Below are positions 36,403 to 49,800 of a stretch of DNA of 64,000 nucleotides, piece after piece (position 1 is the stretch's first letter; each line of letters opens with the position of its first letter). The position numbers were made by a program, and so were the translations under genes. The stretch is from Penelope pileata (lineage: Eukaryota; Chordata; Aves; Galliformes; Cracidae). The notes beneath the pieces were generated by a model. It had not been told where the DNA came from, searched no databases, and saw nothing but the letters and a program-made list of their open reading frames with translations. The stretch is taken from the NCBI GenBank assembly GCA_013396635.1, contig WBMW01003952.1, positions 263,111 to 327,110 on the forward strand, given 5' to 3'.

Positions 36403-37600
36403 AGAATTTTGTAAATTTATATACTCCTTTCACACTGGGAGATCAAAAGCTGCTATGATCACAGCTACTATACCACTTGCACAGTTTGGAATCTTTGTTG
36501 TGGGAATTGTAGGACAATAGAAGTGGATTTCTACCTGCAGAACAAGATGTGGTTGTTTTCCAGCAGAACAAACCACACAGCTTGTTCCCTCTCTTCAGTT
36601 CTACTGTTTTCTAGACTCTTGAACAAATTGTTTCTTCCAGGCCTGCTTAAAGTGAAGATGTCAAACCAAACTGCTTTTGCCTGCCTGGTTTTCATACGGA
36701 TGCTATTTCCACACAACCTGGGTTGTTTCTGGATAAAATTTGCAACCAATTTTTGCTCTACTCTCCTCTATGTTATTATAAAGCCAGCCAACTTTTTCAA
36801 ATGACCACAGAGAGATGATAAGCGGCGGGCTAAGTTTTTTGGTACTTCCAAAAGAAAGATCAGCACAGGAAGTTTGTAATGAAATATTAATTAGCGTGTT
36901 CTTTTGCTAATCAAGTACTTTCATTGCAAAGCCCTCAAAGTGAACACGTTAAAAATGTTCCCTTAAGTGAAGAGGTTGACTGTAAGACTATTCAGCTGCT
37001 TCGTTTGCAAGAAAAAACATGATCCTGACTTAAAAGTGGAGGGAAAAAAATGCCAATCAATTTCCCAGTCTGATTACAAAAAAAAAAAAGATAAAGAAAA
37101 TCACAGCTTTTTGCACTCTTCGAATAAATAACAGCTGTCTGCAACAAAGGAGGTGTGATGCACAGTGACAGGAATAGGTCATGAACTGCACTGAATTGTG
37201 GCAGGTAACCACAGCTCAGTGGACGTAGCTACAGTAGCAATGGAAGATTGAGTGGGATGTGATTTAGTGCAGTTCATGACTTTTTCTATGGCTTTAGTTC
37301 ACAGAGCTGACTCCCCAGGCCGCCTGCTCCTCTTCTGAACCTATTCTAGTGGCCAAAATTCTTGACCTTGAATGGAGAAGAAACATCTGAAGGATCCATT
37401 ACAGACAGAGCAAGGAAGGAAGGGCAGCTTCATGGACGGTGTCCAGATGTGCTGCGTGTAACTGATGCTGTAGGATGCCTTTGTCCTATTGTTTTCCCAA
37501 GGTGGTTCTGCATTTGAGGCCACCAGGCCATGAGGGGTTAAGGGCATCAACTGAGTTGTGTGAGAAGAAAGGGCCATGTGATGCACTGTGAAGGAGTCTG
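36403..37600. other. Unique sequence, no gene recognised
   Basis: AT-rich in the middle. The segment around 36880-36930 (ATATTAATTAGCG, TTGCTAATCAAG) has homeodomain-type cores but nothing proves function. A poly-A run lies near 37078-37089. Confidence 0.45.
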
Positions 37601-37858
37601 AATCACAGAATCACAGTATCATGGAGCATAGGAAGTTCTGCACCAAGATGCTGAAGAATTTCTTCATGGTGCGGGTGGCTGAGCACTGGAACAGGCTGCC
37701 CAGGGAGGTTGTGGAGTCTCCTTCCCTGGAGATATTCAAGACCCGTCTGGACGTCTACCTGTGCGACCTGCGCTACGGATCCTGCTTTGGCAGGGGGTTG
37801 AACTCGATGATCTCTCAAGGTCCCTTCCAACCCCTGCAATTCTGTGATTCTGTGAAAT
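37601..37858 (+). mobile_element. CR1 LINE 3' end with an inverted tail at its 5' edge
   Basis: The frame from about 37624 gives MEHRKFCTKMLKNFFMVRVA then EHWNRLPREVVESPSLEIFK, the CR1 ORF2 C-terminus. It is followed by a 3' UTR with AAGGTCCCTTCCAACCCCTG and tail AATTCTGTGATTCTGTGA. The left edge carries AATCACAGAATCACAG (37601-37616), which is the same tail in reverse orientation. The unit is therefore bounded by inverted tail sequences. The frame is open but too short to be functional. Confidence 0.92.
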
Positions 37859-40800
37859 TGCACCTTTGCAGAGGAGGTCTAAGGTGCCCTTAAATGAGAT
37901 ACACCACTGCTCCTCTCTGCTTTGGTGGGCACCAGAAAGAGCAGAGCAGCACTCCTTTTACATAATTCCCTCCTTTTATATAATCTGAGCAATACTTTAA
38001 ACTAAAGGCTCCATTTACTGCAGTAATTGTGTTTACCTGGTGGGTTTATCCAGGAAGTGCTAAAAACACACAGAAGATAGAAAAACATCCCCACGTTTCC
38101 TCCTTCTCACTTAGGTGGGGGTCTCCTGCAGGGAGGTGTCATCACCCCTTTCATCTCCTCGCTGATGTCTGTCCACACACCAGAGCATTACCACAATTCG
38201 TGTTAGACAATGCTGTGCTGTTGTCACACATCAGAAACTCTCCTTCTCTCTTTGGGTCTTGTGTTCACAGCTTCTCAGTGCACTTCATGGTACATTTTGT
38301 GCTCATTTCCTTGCAGAGGTGACTCGGGATGGAACGTCATGTTTCTCAGTGAGTGATGAAAGCAACTGAATAATTGCAATTCTTCTGAATGCCAAATTTT
38401 CTCAAACAGGTTTCTATTTTGTGAATAGCTTCCAAGTAGCCCGTAATATGAATTTTTTTCTTAATTCATGCTTGAAATTCTTAAGTTGAGTTGTGATGTG
38501 TTTTAAAATTTCAACTTCAGTTACTGATTTTCCCGATTTTTTTTTTCAGCTTTTTTTTTCCCCTGGAGATTGTAACATTTCAGATATTCTTGAGTGACAA
38601 TTTATTTAGTAACAGTTCTTCTCCATATTTAAAATTTTAGGATTTTAAATATGCGCATTTTAGGATGCTATGCAAAACCCAATATGCTCTTAAATTATTT
38701 TTCAAGGATAAGACGTCTTCTGTCTCTTTTTCTTTCTTTCTCATTTCCCCCTGTATGGGAGCTATTCGATACAGTATTTTTATTCTTTCTGTGGTTTACA
38801 TGGTGCTCAAGAAATTCACAAAAGAAGAAGCTGTCCACATTTCATAAGATTTTAGCATTTAATTTTGTACCAGTAAATACTGCTCAAAAACAAGTGTCAA
38901 GTAGCACAGCAGATGAATTCAAGTTAGACTAAGGCATAAACAAAATATCTTTCTCACAGTTGTACTTAACAGTTTTGAAACCTCCAGCCCATCATTTCAC
39001 ATCTCTGAACTAGTGAGAAACTTCTAAATTAAATCTGTGCAAAGCAAATCCACTGAGTCACTTTAACGTATCTTGAGTGGCCTATTGGGAGAGCAGCTGG
39101 GCAGGCCGGTAGCAGTCTAAGCGGTGTTGTACCGTTTACCTTCAACGTCCAACTGCCAAAACCTGGACCAATCATAAGATTTTGCCTATGTGAAATGTAC
39201 AGTGCGTGGACAGAAACAGCCTTCTCCAGTAGGTGATACAAAATAGAGGCTAAGCTTCTGCCCTGCCCTGCCATGTCCTGTACTTGCAACAGAGAGAATG
39301 CTAGAGGTAAATGCCCTGACCCTATAGCTACCCTACAGCCACCTCTGCCTCCTCACTTTGTCTTTTTTCTTGGGAGACACTGCCTTGTTCAGGCTCTACA
39401 GGTGAAGAGGACACTGTTTAGGCATATGCTTATTTACTTACCTTTCTCTATTCTTTTTGAGCACGCTATTTCCATTTTGAACGCATTACTCCTATTCTGA
39501 ACCCAAGTCAAACTTGTGTTTTACTAAAATGCACCATTTTAGACAGAACATCACAAAATGAAGAACTTACACTAATGCGCTCTTCAGGTTTCGTTACTCA
39601 GCATGAAATGTACGTACCTGCTTTCTTATTTTAAGACATTTGCTTTTAGCTTCCTATCACTGGTACATATTATGTTTTCCTCTGCTTGCTAAACCTTCCT
39701 CTTCTTCACCTTTTCTCTTTCATGTTTCATAATTTCATCTAAAATTGTTCATCTTTTTTTTTTTTTTCCCCCACTGTTCTTGCTTTTTGTTGGGTAAGAA
39801 CAGTCACAGATCAACATCAAACAGCTGTATGAGTTCTAGTAACTGTTTTTATCTCTGGAGATTTTAAACATTGTCAGAATATTCTGATAATATGCTGATT
39901 GAAATTCCCCTCTGAAGCCTCAATTTTATACGTACTGTTGTTTCTATTGTACCTCTTTGCAGACAGATATTTCGTGATGTTTTTGTTTAACCTCTGGAGA
40001 AGACAGAAAATGGAAAACAAGCAAGTAACAAGCGTTTCCAAATCCCAGCGCTATAAATCTGTTTTGTTTCCCTTCTGTTTGCAAAGGTGGAAAATTATTT
40101 ATTTTATTATCTGATATCACACCAGTAACAAGCAGAGTCTGTTTTATGTAGCCCAATTATGAAAAATTGCCTGAGATGAAATGACTCACAATGGACCTGT
40201 TTTTCATGGCCCTATTGCAAAGAAATATTTACCTGCTTGAAATTAGGAGAATTTACATTCGTGCTGGCAGCTAAAACCCATCCAATCAGAAAAAAATTGT
40301 CAGATAAAATGTTTGCCAGTCCCAGTTATTTTGACCATTTTGCTGATACATAAAGCCTATTTTGACCCTGACCATCGAAGTTTGCTAATTTTGGCCAGTG
40401 GAGGATGTCAGGCTGTTGGGATGGGTTACAGGACCCCCTGAAGTCCTCTCCCATGTGCTTTTCTGAAAAGCTGAGAATTGGCTTGCCCATGTTACCCCAA
40501 CATTTTCTGTTCAGATGTGAGACTGAAACGTCGTGAGTGGACTTGATTCTTCTGGGTTTTGTATTTTTATCAGTTAGTATTTAGTAGTAAAGAACTTAAG
40601 AGCTACATCATTCCGCAGGTGTGTGAGCCATTTGTGGAAGGGAAATATTAGTAATGTATGCCAGCAACAAACTTAGTGTCTGACTTATTTATTCAGTCAT
40701 ATCCATCCCCACAGGGCCAGATGCCCTCTTGTGCAGCAAATCAAAATGAAAGTATATGGAAGAGGCAGAGATAAAATTTAGATGTAACAGAGGATTACAA

Positions 40801-43800
40801 TTTTTTCCATATTATCACCAGAAATAGCTCATTCGTTGATGTCCACTGGAAGTACACAGTCTGCTAAGCCTTCAGCCTTTGGGAATGGCTGATGAAGTGT
40901 GTGGGTCCCATTCAGCAGACTTCCGTATCAGACTGGAGATATTCTGAGTGTACCTACATAGGCATATATGTAGATAGGTAAGTATATGGAGGAAATTACT
41001 AAGTCAGTCTGCAGCCACTTCAACATGCTCTGTTCCATCAAGACCTCACTCCTACACCTCTCACAAACTGCAGGGGCTGGATTTTATCCATCCTTCTTGT
41101 TTCTGGGGTGGACACTCATGATCATGCTGCCTGGGCATCCTGTGAAGAGGGAGTTTACAAGTGCACAAAATCCTCAACTTGTGCCATTAGTTGGGGCCTG
41201 ATCTGCAGCTTATTGAACTGGAGAGCTTTTCTAGCAGTCCAGGAGGGTTTTGTTGAGATTTAGCACTCAGTCACTGAGGAAACTGTGTATTTATTTTCTA
41301 CATTGTGTTAATGTGACACGTGGGATAAGGCTGTCATTTTAGATGCAGAACAATTGCATGGGTTTTCTGTTTACCTGAACGATGGCACACACAGCTAGCC
41401 CTGAGGGTGCTGTATGTTATCTTCCACTCCCCAGCCTTGCCCTACAGCCTGTTGGTGCCTCTGCGCCTGTTCCAGCAGTGAGCATGAAAAGGGAGCAAGC
41501 CCTTCACATTACTGGGGCTTTTGCTAGCAGGTAAAGCAAGTTTTGCTGGGCTATTTTTATCTCTTCTTTGTCAGCTAGCATGTTCTTGGGAGAAACAGCG
41601 CTTTACTTCCATCTTAAGTGGTTGATGTCAATGGTTAATATCAGGGGAATGCGACTATGGTTTACCAGGACAGACTTCTGGGATTATTAGCCATGGGGTG
41701 GGCTCAGGCAGAAGCATGGTGGTGGGAATCATACATACATGTCTGCATATTTATACGTACTGTATTTATATGTGCCCGTGTGTGTGCGTGCATGTTGCTG
41801 GAAGGTGATACTAAAAATGACCATGACGGTCTTCAGGAAACTGCATTTTTGGCTCCTTTTTTGTCTTCAAGAACAGCAACAGATAAATCCCATCCTCCTG
41901 AAAAACTTATTTTCACTGTGGGGATTTCTTTGGCCTCAGGGCAGCACATTTAGAAATGTACTTTTAAAGGAAAAGTAAGAAAGATGTGCTGAGCCTTGCC
42001 AAGCCTCCTGGCCTGAGGTGATCCTTTTCCCACAGCTTAGTGCTGGACAGCCAGGGCTTCCTGCTCCGTGTAGACCAGCATTTGCCTGGCCTTTGTGGAG
42101 ACAAAGCCAGGATGCTTAGTGCAGCCTGGTCAGGCTGCATTGCCACATGCCGTGGTTTGCCATGCACCCTCTGGTATCTCTTTGAGATTTAACTGATGTG
42201 AGGGGGAGATCCTTTACTAGGAGTCCTGCCAGGATGGAGCCACAGCTATGACTGAGGTGCCATGGGCAGGCCGATGTCCTCTCCCACCCTGTGCCCGCAT
42301 GGGCTCGTGACAAGGCTGTGACAGGCCACACATGGAGGAGATTTTCCCTTTTTTCAATTTATGAGGAAAACTTCACCAAGAAAAGTGACCAACTTCTGTA
42401 CTAAAGGTTTCTTCCAACCCAGCATGCTGGAATACATCTGGCAACTTCAGCTACCAGGGTTTTTTTGGGGAGAGTTCTTATGTGCTCCTTCCCATCCCTT
42501 TAGTTTTCAAAGACAATGAGACCACATGGTTTCAGTGTCCATTGGTCTTTTCTTCTGTGTTTTTCCATCTCTCACTGTCTTCTTCTCAGTAAACATCAAG
42601 AAAGTTCAATTCTGATGGTGAGATCTTAAAGATGGTGTATTAGTGCGGGTATCATGACACTTATCTCTGGATAGAGGAAAGGCACCAATTAATGTCCCTG
42701 CACAGAGACAGGTTGCAGTGTGAGCTCAAATGCGTTTGTAGCTTGGAACCAGCTTAGCACTTGCCATCCTTTCTTCTGTGATAGACAGGAGTGTGACCAG
42801 AATATTTGGATGCTGCTGGAAGCGTGATGGTGGTGAGCTGTCTGGAGAGTGCTAGGAGGAAGGGAACTTCTTTGTGGAAAGCCAGGATTTGTTATTTCTG
42901 CCACTCACTGAAGAGCTGGGTGAATTTTACTCTCAAAAAACAATTATTTGGAAAAAAAGTTGCATATAATAACAAGAATACTCTACATTTGTGGCTAAGC
43001 TATTAACAAGTAATGTGCAAAGCTGTTTTCTTCTTGAAGGCCACAAGCTATTATGTGCTCCATTAATTATTAACCTACTGTTCTCCGTTCAGGTGTATCA
43101 AAAAGGACTCTACAGGAGAGGGGCAGGCACTCCTTTCTTTGTTTTACTCAGGTGTCCAAAAAAGGCCAGAAGCAACATGATGGAAACAGGAAGCTTTTCA
43201 CAAGGGACAGCCCCATTTCCACCTAGGAAATGGTGAAATGCAGGGTAGAGATGATCACATTTTAACTGCAAAGGTTTCAAACACAGTGTCTGGGACACTG
43301 CATTCCCCTCCTGGGAGCATACGCATGGAGGTAAAATATTGCTTAATGGTTTATGAGATTCCTATTCAGAAATGCTCCAGATGGCACAGGAATCCTCCAG
43401 CTGCATGGTTCTGAACTGCTACTAGTGTGAAAAAATACTATTGAGAGAAAATTGCCTGTGTGAAAGTGAACCTGTTCACATTCACTCAAAATATTTCTCT
43501 TGCTCTTTCTTACTAGTAGTTTCTTGGTACCCACGTGTTTGTATACGAGGTCTAGATTTTCATGGCATCATGTCCCTGGCATAAGGCTGTGCTGTCCTAA
43601 TAATCACAGCACTTGCACAGACCTACTCATGTTTATTTTTATCCAGGTGGCTGGATACTGTTGTCATGAAGCTCTTGCAAGGTGTAGCCAGCCAGGAGCT
43701 AGCCCTGCAGCTTCACGGCTGGCTCCGGTTAAAACACCTCAGCACTGCTGCACTGCCCATCCTCTCTTGGCTGCTGGGGTCTGTGGTGTCTGTGCAGCTG

Positions 43801-46800
43801 CCAAGTGGGACATGCCAGTGAACTGGCTCAAAGCTACCATAAAACCCAATCTCCTTGCAAGCTGAGCTGGCTGCTCCCATGGGCTGTGACTGGCAGCACT
43901 GGTTCAACAGAGGCAGTGAGCATACCCAGCAATGGCACAACAGCCCCTAACAGCTATGCCACCGTCCTATTCTGCCTGTGATGCTGCACTCCATGTATTT
44001 GTCACCAGACTTTGCTGTCTTGGTTCTGTCCTGCCACAGCTGCAGCATTAGCAAGTATCAAACTTGCTTGTGACAGGGCAGGCTGGGTTGCAGGTCATGC
44101 TGAGGCTGCAATTGCAGCTGGGCTACCTGGGCACACTGCCACTGCTGTCTGCTCTTTGCATCTGTACTCGCTGTCTTTCTTGGCTCTTTCTTTTTTTTCC
44201 ACACATTGGCTGCATTAAATGCTCATTATTCCTGGCTACGGTGTCTGGGGAGATGGCTTCATCAGGTCAGAAGGTTGTTGTTCCTCATTTGAATAAATGC
44301 AAGGATCAAAGCCAGATGTAAATAAAACAATCAGAGCACTCTTGGCCTGGGTTTCCTCAGGTAAGAGACGCACAGGTTTAAACAGTTACAAAAAGGAGCA
44401 CTTCTTGACTCTGGTTGGGTTTGACCAGGAGTCTGTCAATGGCAGTGTCCTTTGAAGGGCAGTGGACTGACCCATTGGAAGCCTTGCACGCTGCTGTCTT
44501 CCTCTCTGATGTTCCCACAAGCAGCTGTATGTACATGCAGTGCTGGTTGTGATGAGTGCAGTCCGATTCCTGTCTGGCTCATTTCCTCCTCTGTGTAAAC
44601 TTTGCTTTCCATGAATCCTCATGAGTTTCCAAAGTTTGTTTTTTGTGAGAATCTGTGTGACCAGAGCTGGATTATTTGCCTGAGAGAAGCAAATGCAGCT
44701 GGAGCAAATTCATTTTTAAAATCAGAATGAATATTTGTGAAAATATTTTTGGTCATGTTCCCTCTGGTCTGCCGTTTCTGACTGATCCTTTTGCAGAACT
44801 GTAAGAAAATTCCATTTCATTCATTTGATAAGGCTACTACATGTCTGAGCTTCTAATTGGGATAAAAAATCTCCTCTGACAGGCCTGCCAATTTAAAAGT
44901 CAACCTCAGTTTATTGAAATGAAAGAGAAGAATTGAACTTCAGCTCTCCCAGAGAATCATTTCTCTCATATCCCAAGCACACATTAGCTCTGGATCTCTG
45001 TGGAATACAATAGGAGAGAGGTTATTGAATTGAAGTTTCAAGCACAGAAGCGGATCTCTGGCCAATTACGTTTTGCTGGGTTTGAAATTGGACTAGTCAA
45101 AAAAAGGGTATCAGACTGCAAACCAAAGCAACGCAGAATCAAATGCCTTCAGAGATGAAATGCTTCTCTGCCTGAAAAGATGAGGGAACTGATGCCGTAT
45201 TTTTATCTTTAATATCTGTCTGCTCTTCATGCCTTCTTCCTGACTTTGTCTCCTTTTTGTATCATCATCTCTATTGCATGGCTGCTTAGAATTCAGTGAT
45301 AGTACTGAGCATTTGATGTCAGTGGGAAAACCTCAGAGCGCTTTTCCTTGTAATTACTAGACTCGATGACGGCGTGCTGGACAGCTACAAAAATGCCCAA
45401 CACACGTGCTGCTTCAGGCTCTTATGAGGTCAGCCCCAAGCAGAAGCCAATGCAGGATGTGAGAGGAGAGGCTGCATGTCACACATCCTGTTAGCTGCAG
45501 TGAGACCAAGTTTTGCGACCAGCTGATACTGAGCTGCTGCTGGCTCCCCGTTGCACTCCCACTCCTGTTGGAAGAGGACTTACCCTCTATTCTAACCATG
45601 ATTTTCTTCAAATCTTTCATTTGGTGAGCAGTTTTACTACATTTGCTTCGCTTCATGTCGTACCTCCCCCTAGGCATCCTGCGCACCTCTGCAGAAGACA
45701 CGCTCCATCTGGGAGGCAGTCTGTGGGTGGTCGTGGAACCCACACGTATAGCTAGGAGCTTCAGGATGCCAATGCCTGCATTAATCATCAGTTGACTCCC
45801 TCGTGTTACATTTTGTAAGAAAGTCTCAATTGCTTAATTTGTCTCATTATTTACAGTCCTATTTATATCAACTTTTCTCACACAAATTATTTCTTCTGGT
45901 GCAAAGTAAATGACTCAGTTTTCGCAGACCTTTGGGTGTGGTGCCATCTGCATTTCTCAGAAATTTTCATTTTTGATTCCATTCACTCACACAACACAAA
46001 TGTGAAACACGTGATGCAAGAAGTCATCATTGGGTCAAAACTACCAAGATATAGGCAACCTCAATATGCTGAGATAAAATGTGCTGAAAAAAATTACTCA
46101 ATGACTTGCAGAAACGTCTGTAGCTTTAAAGAGACTGTTTCTGCTCTTGTATCAGGCAATGGAGAATTCAGACAGCGCAGGTTGTCTGGAAGTACTGTTT
46201 ATTTATTCAAATGAGAAACAAGACTAATATGTCAGGCTAGCTTAAATATTGGTTGAAAAATTAACTTCATGTTTCGAGAAACATTAATAGATTTTGGAAG
46301 GACCTGGTGCTGAGGACCCAATGTTCACACTGTGGACATTTCGAGGAGATTTGCTTTCATCTAGCTCTACTCTCTTCTCTTGGACTGAAATGCCATTAGG
46401 AGTTAAGCCCACCTTCTGGTTTAGCTTCATCAATAAGAAGACCAGTTTGTATGGTTCAATATCACTGAGTGATGTGAATCAAAGCACGGCTAACTAGAGC
46501 CCATCAGGAGATTTTGCTCCAAAACCAGACTCTTGATCTGAGCTAAGATGCTACTGTAATGCACCTAGATATTTCTTGTGATGCCAACTGGAAGAAAATT
46601 TTCTGTCAAAATCATTTCATCATGAAATATAGGAATTCAGACCAAATTAAATTATTTAGCGAAAGTGTCTCTTTTCCACATAAACCATTTCTCTTTTCTG
46701 TCAGAAATTTTCAACTTATACTGAAAGATTTCACCCCATGCCTCTCCCAGCAGCCCCAGCCCAGGACATCAGGCACCACTGTGAGGGTCTGGAGGGACCA

Positions 46801-49800
46801 AGGCTGGGTCAGATACCAGGATTAGGCCAGGGCATGGCCACAGCAAATCTGCAAAGTGGCTCAGGCAGAGACCAAGGGTGAAAGCCTGGCTCCAGGGCAG
46901 CCCGGAGAAGAGGCACAACCAGCTTCTGAAGCTCTTTTACCAAGGCCACCAGCTGCCCTATGGCTCATCTGGCCCCAAGCCTAGGCTGCCAAGCCCACAA
47001 AAGCAAAGGGAAAAGTGCTTAGCACCCTGACATCTGTGGTATAATTTCAAACATCAATTGTAAAAATCAAGTACTTTGCTTACGTTGAGAAGTAAGGTAG
47101 AGATTTTCAGAATTGTGACAGGGTGTTGGATCTCTCACTCGGTAGCTTTCTATGTTACTGTCTTAATCTGGATAGATTTTAACTGCAGTGAAACAGATGT
47201 CACGTTCTGCCCTGGAAAATGCTGCATATTGCATCAAGGAATATTATGTGGGGAAGTCAGTTTTAATAGGCTCGCCTAAGCAAAGGTCCCACTTTGAGAG
47301 ATCGTGTCTTAGGAAATACTGGAGACTTTAGCTCCAAAAGCTGGAGGTTCTTTGGGGGCGATAGGCACCAGGCAGGGGTAAAGTGGGATAGAGACAGACT
47401 TGCCTTTTTCTGTAGTTTTGCACTGAAATAGTAAAAATAATGAGCTTTCAGGCTCCAAAGAAGGTGGCAAGGGTGTAGTTTGGACTAACTGTTTTCTGTG
47501 GATTGAGTTACTGTTACTATTTTAGATGGAAAATTACTTGCCCGGGGCATGCAGAGAACCTTAAGAGTCAGGGAGCGATGGGAATATGTTCTCACACATT
47601 TGGTTAATTGAGATGTTTCCCATGATTGCTAGAAATGAAAATAAAACTGATCTGTACAACTCCAGTCAGCTGGGAAGGCAGTTGGTTGAGACTGCTTACC
47701 AAAACATCAACATTTTGTTTGAAAAAATCATGAAATTAAAAAAGCACGTTGTCTGTTTTGTTTTCTCACCATTTCTATTCAACTTGGGTGATGTTCTTCA
47801 GTTAGAGGGTTTTTTTTAGGCAAGGAAGAAACTTTATTTTAACAAAAATGGGAAGCAACAAAATTCTAAAGTGATACTCAGAACCTGATATACTGAATCT
47901 TTTCAAAACCACCACTGACTGTAAGATTTGCAATGAAGTCAGAAGTCAAAATGATGGACAAAGAAACAGGATATGGTGTTCTCCTAAGTTAGCTCAACTG
48001 CCCTGCATTAGAGCACAAGTCTTTATTGTCAACTATTAGCAGGAATAACCAGGATAAATGGAGCATGCATATTTCTTTCTGTGTCTTAATTATGATGCCC
48101 CCTTCCTAAAGACATTACAGGATCCCAAACAGCGTCTGAGCTAGGAAATGTGTTATCATCTCGTATGCTGAATCCCTGTGGCAGGATGCTGAGCAGATTC
48201 ATTCAGTACAATGTTAAATGTGGCACATCCTTGTTTATTCTGTTGGCTTTTTACAGCACTGGTGAGCACATGCACAGAAGCTTTTCTAACACAGAGGAAG
48301 TGCTGATGGAGAAACTCCAGTCCAGAGTCTTAGAAAAAGTGCTAAATGTGGATATCATTAGGGCTCACATCTTCCCCAGGCAAGGGAGTGGCAATGCTAT
48401 ATTGGGTATATGGAAAAACCTTGTGAAAAAGACAGTTTCATCTGTGTGGCTTTGCTAAAAGGAGCAGCACATTTGGGCTGTGAGTAGTCATCCCATAGAA
48501 AGGACCATTCCTGGCTCTGTCCAGAAAGGCAGAGCTGTACACCGTGCCATGCAATCAATATGTTTAGCAGCTCAAGAGGATTAAAATGAACTCATTGGAT
48601 TTGTCACTTGCAGAGCTTTATCCAGAAGTCACATTTAATTTCCAAGCTCTCGATGCCTGTAACCTAATTTCTACATCTCTACGTGGCGTGTGGAGAGCAG
48701 GGAGGGGTGGGCAGAACATCAGGCTCAGGAAGACCCACTGTCATTTGAAACATCACTCAAACTCCTGAGGCTGAAACAACAGGGCAGGGCAGAGCATCAG
48801 ACCAGCTGAGTGCTACCATGAGGACCAGCGCTCCATTTTCTTAGCCATGACCTGCTCTCCTTGCTCTATCTGCTTTCACAAGTGAAGGTCAAGCTGCTGT
48901 CTGTTGCTTGTAGACCAGGAGTTCCCACCTCCAGCACATTTTCTGTGCCCGGAGAAGTTTGGGTTCCCCACCTTCCCTGGGGTTTACCATCACCCTGCTC
49001 TCAGCCCTGCTGTGTCTCCCAGCTCCATTTGCATGCCCCTGTTCCCAGATGCTTGTTCCCTTGAAGATTAAGCCTTTTGAATTCCTGGAAATGCTTCTCC
49101 TCGCAGTTATCTCTTAGCCAAGTTGTACACAATTGCTTTAATCATTCCTCAAATCCTTCCAGCTCTCGAGTCCTTATCATTTGACTTTGGTCCAATTGCT
49201 TCCAGTTCATAAATGTTGTAGTTTTGTTTTGTGCTGAAGGCATGTTCATAGACCTCAGGATTTTTCTGGTCTTGCAGGTGGACATCTTGGTTAGCCCAAG
49301 CACAGCTGAGACCAGGCGATTCCCCCCTGAGCCCAACTGCATGAGTGAATGGGTCAAAGCTAAAGAGGAGTATGGACTAGATCTAAAATGGTTACCCAGA
49401 GGAGATTGTCCCCAAATAGGATATTTTTTGGGATCTAATAAGTGTTCCCAGCTCTCGGTGATGTTGGGATCACATCTAAGGCTGCTATTGTTCTGTATGC
49501 AGATGCTGGGAAGTGCTTTGAGTGAAAGTTTTGAATCATTTTATCGCATGCTGCATCATATCTTCAGGGTTTTTTGAAGCCTTCAGCTCGAGAGCCACAC
49601 TATTTGTTCTGGGATCAGGTCTTATTTATTGTTTCTAGCTCTTGAGGTTGCAATCTTAGAAGCAGAGCGATGAGTGCTCCAAGATGAGTGCCTGGTTTCA
49701 GAAACTCTCCCTGGTTTGAAACCAACCTCCCAGGCTTCCCAGGACAAGCGAACAATGGGGGTTTCCTAGCTGATACTCCTCAAATCATATATTAAAATGA

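Noticed and set aside
42395..42440. CR1-like phrase TTTCTTCCAACCCAGCATGC
   Set aside because: Only about 15 bases resemble the CR1 3' UTR and the flanks do not match, so probably chance.
46730..47010. GC-richer patch as a possible exon or CpG island
   Set aside because: CpG is scarce, frames are short and no splice signals of note flank it.
49224..49577. 117-codon frame (VKAKEEYGLDLKW...) as a protein fragment
   Set aside because: The middle looks protein-like, but I recognise no family and see no supporting exon boundaries.
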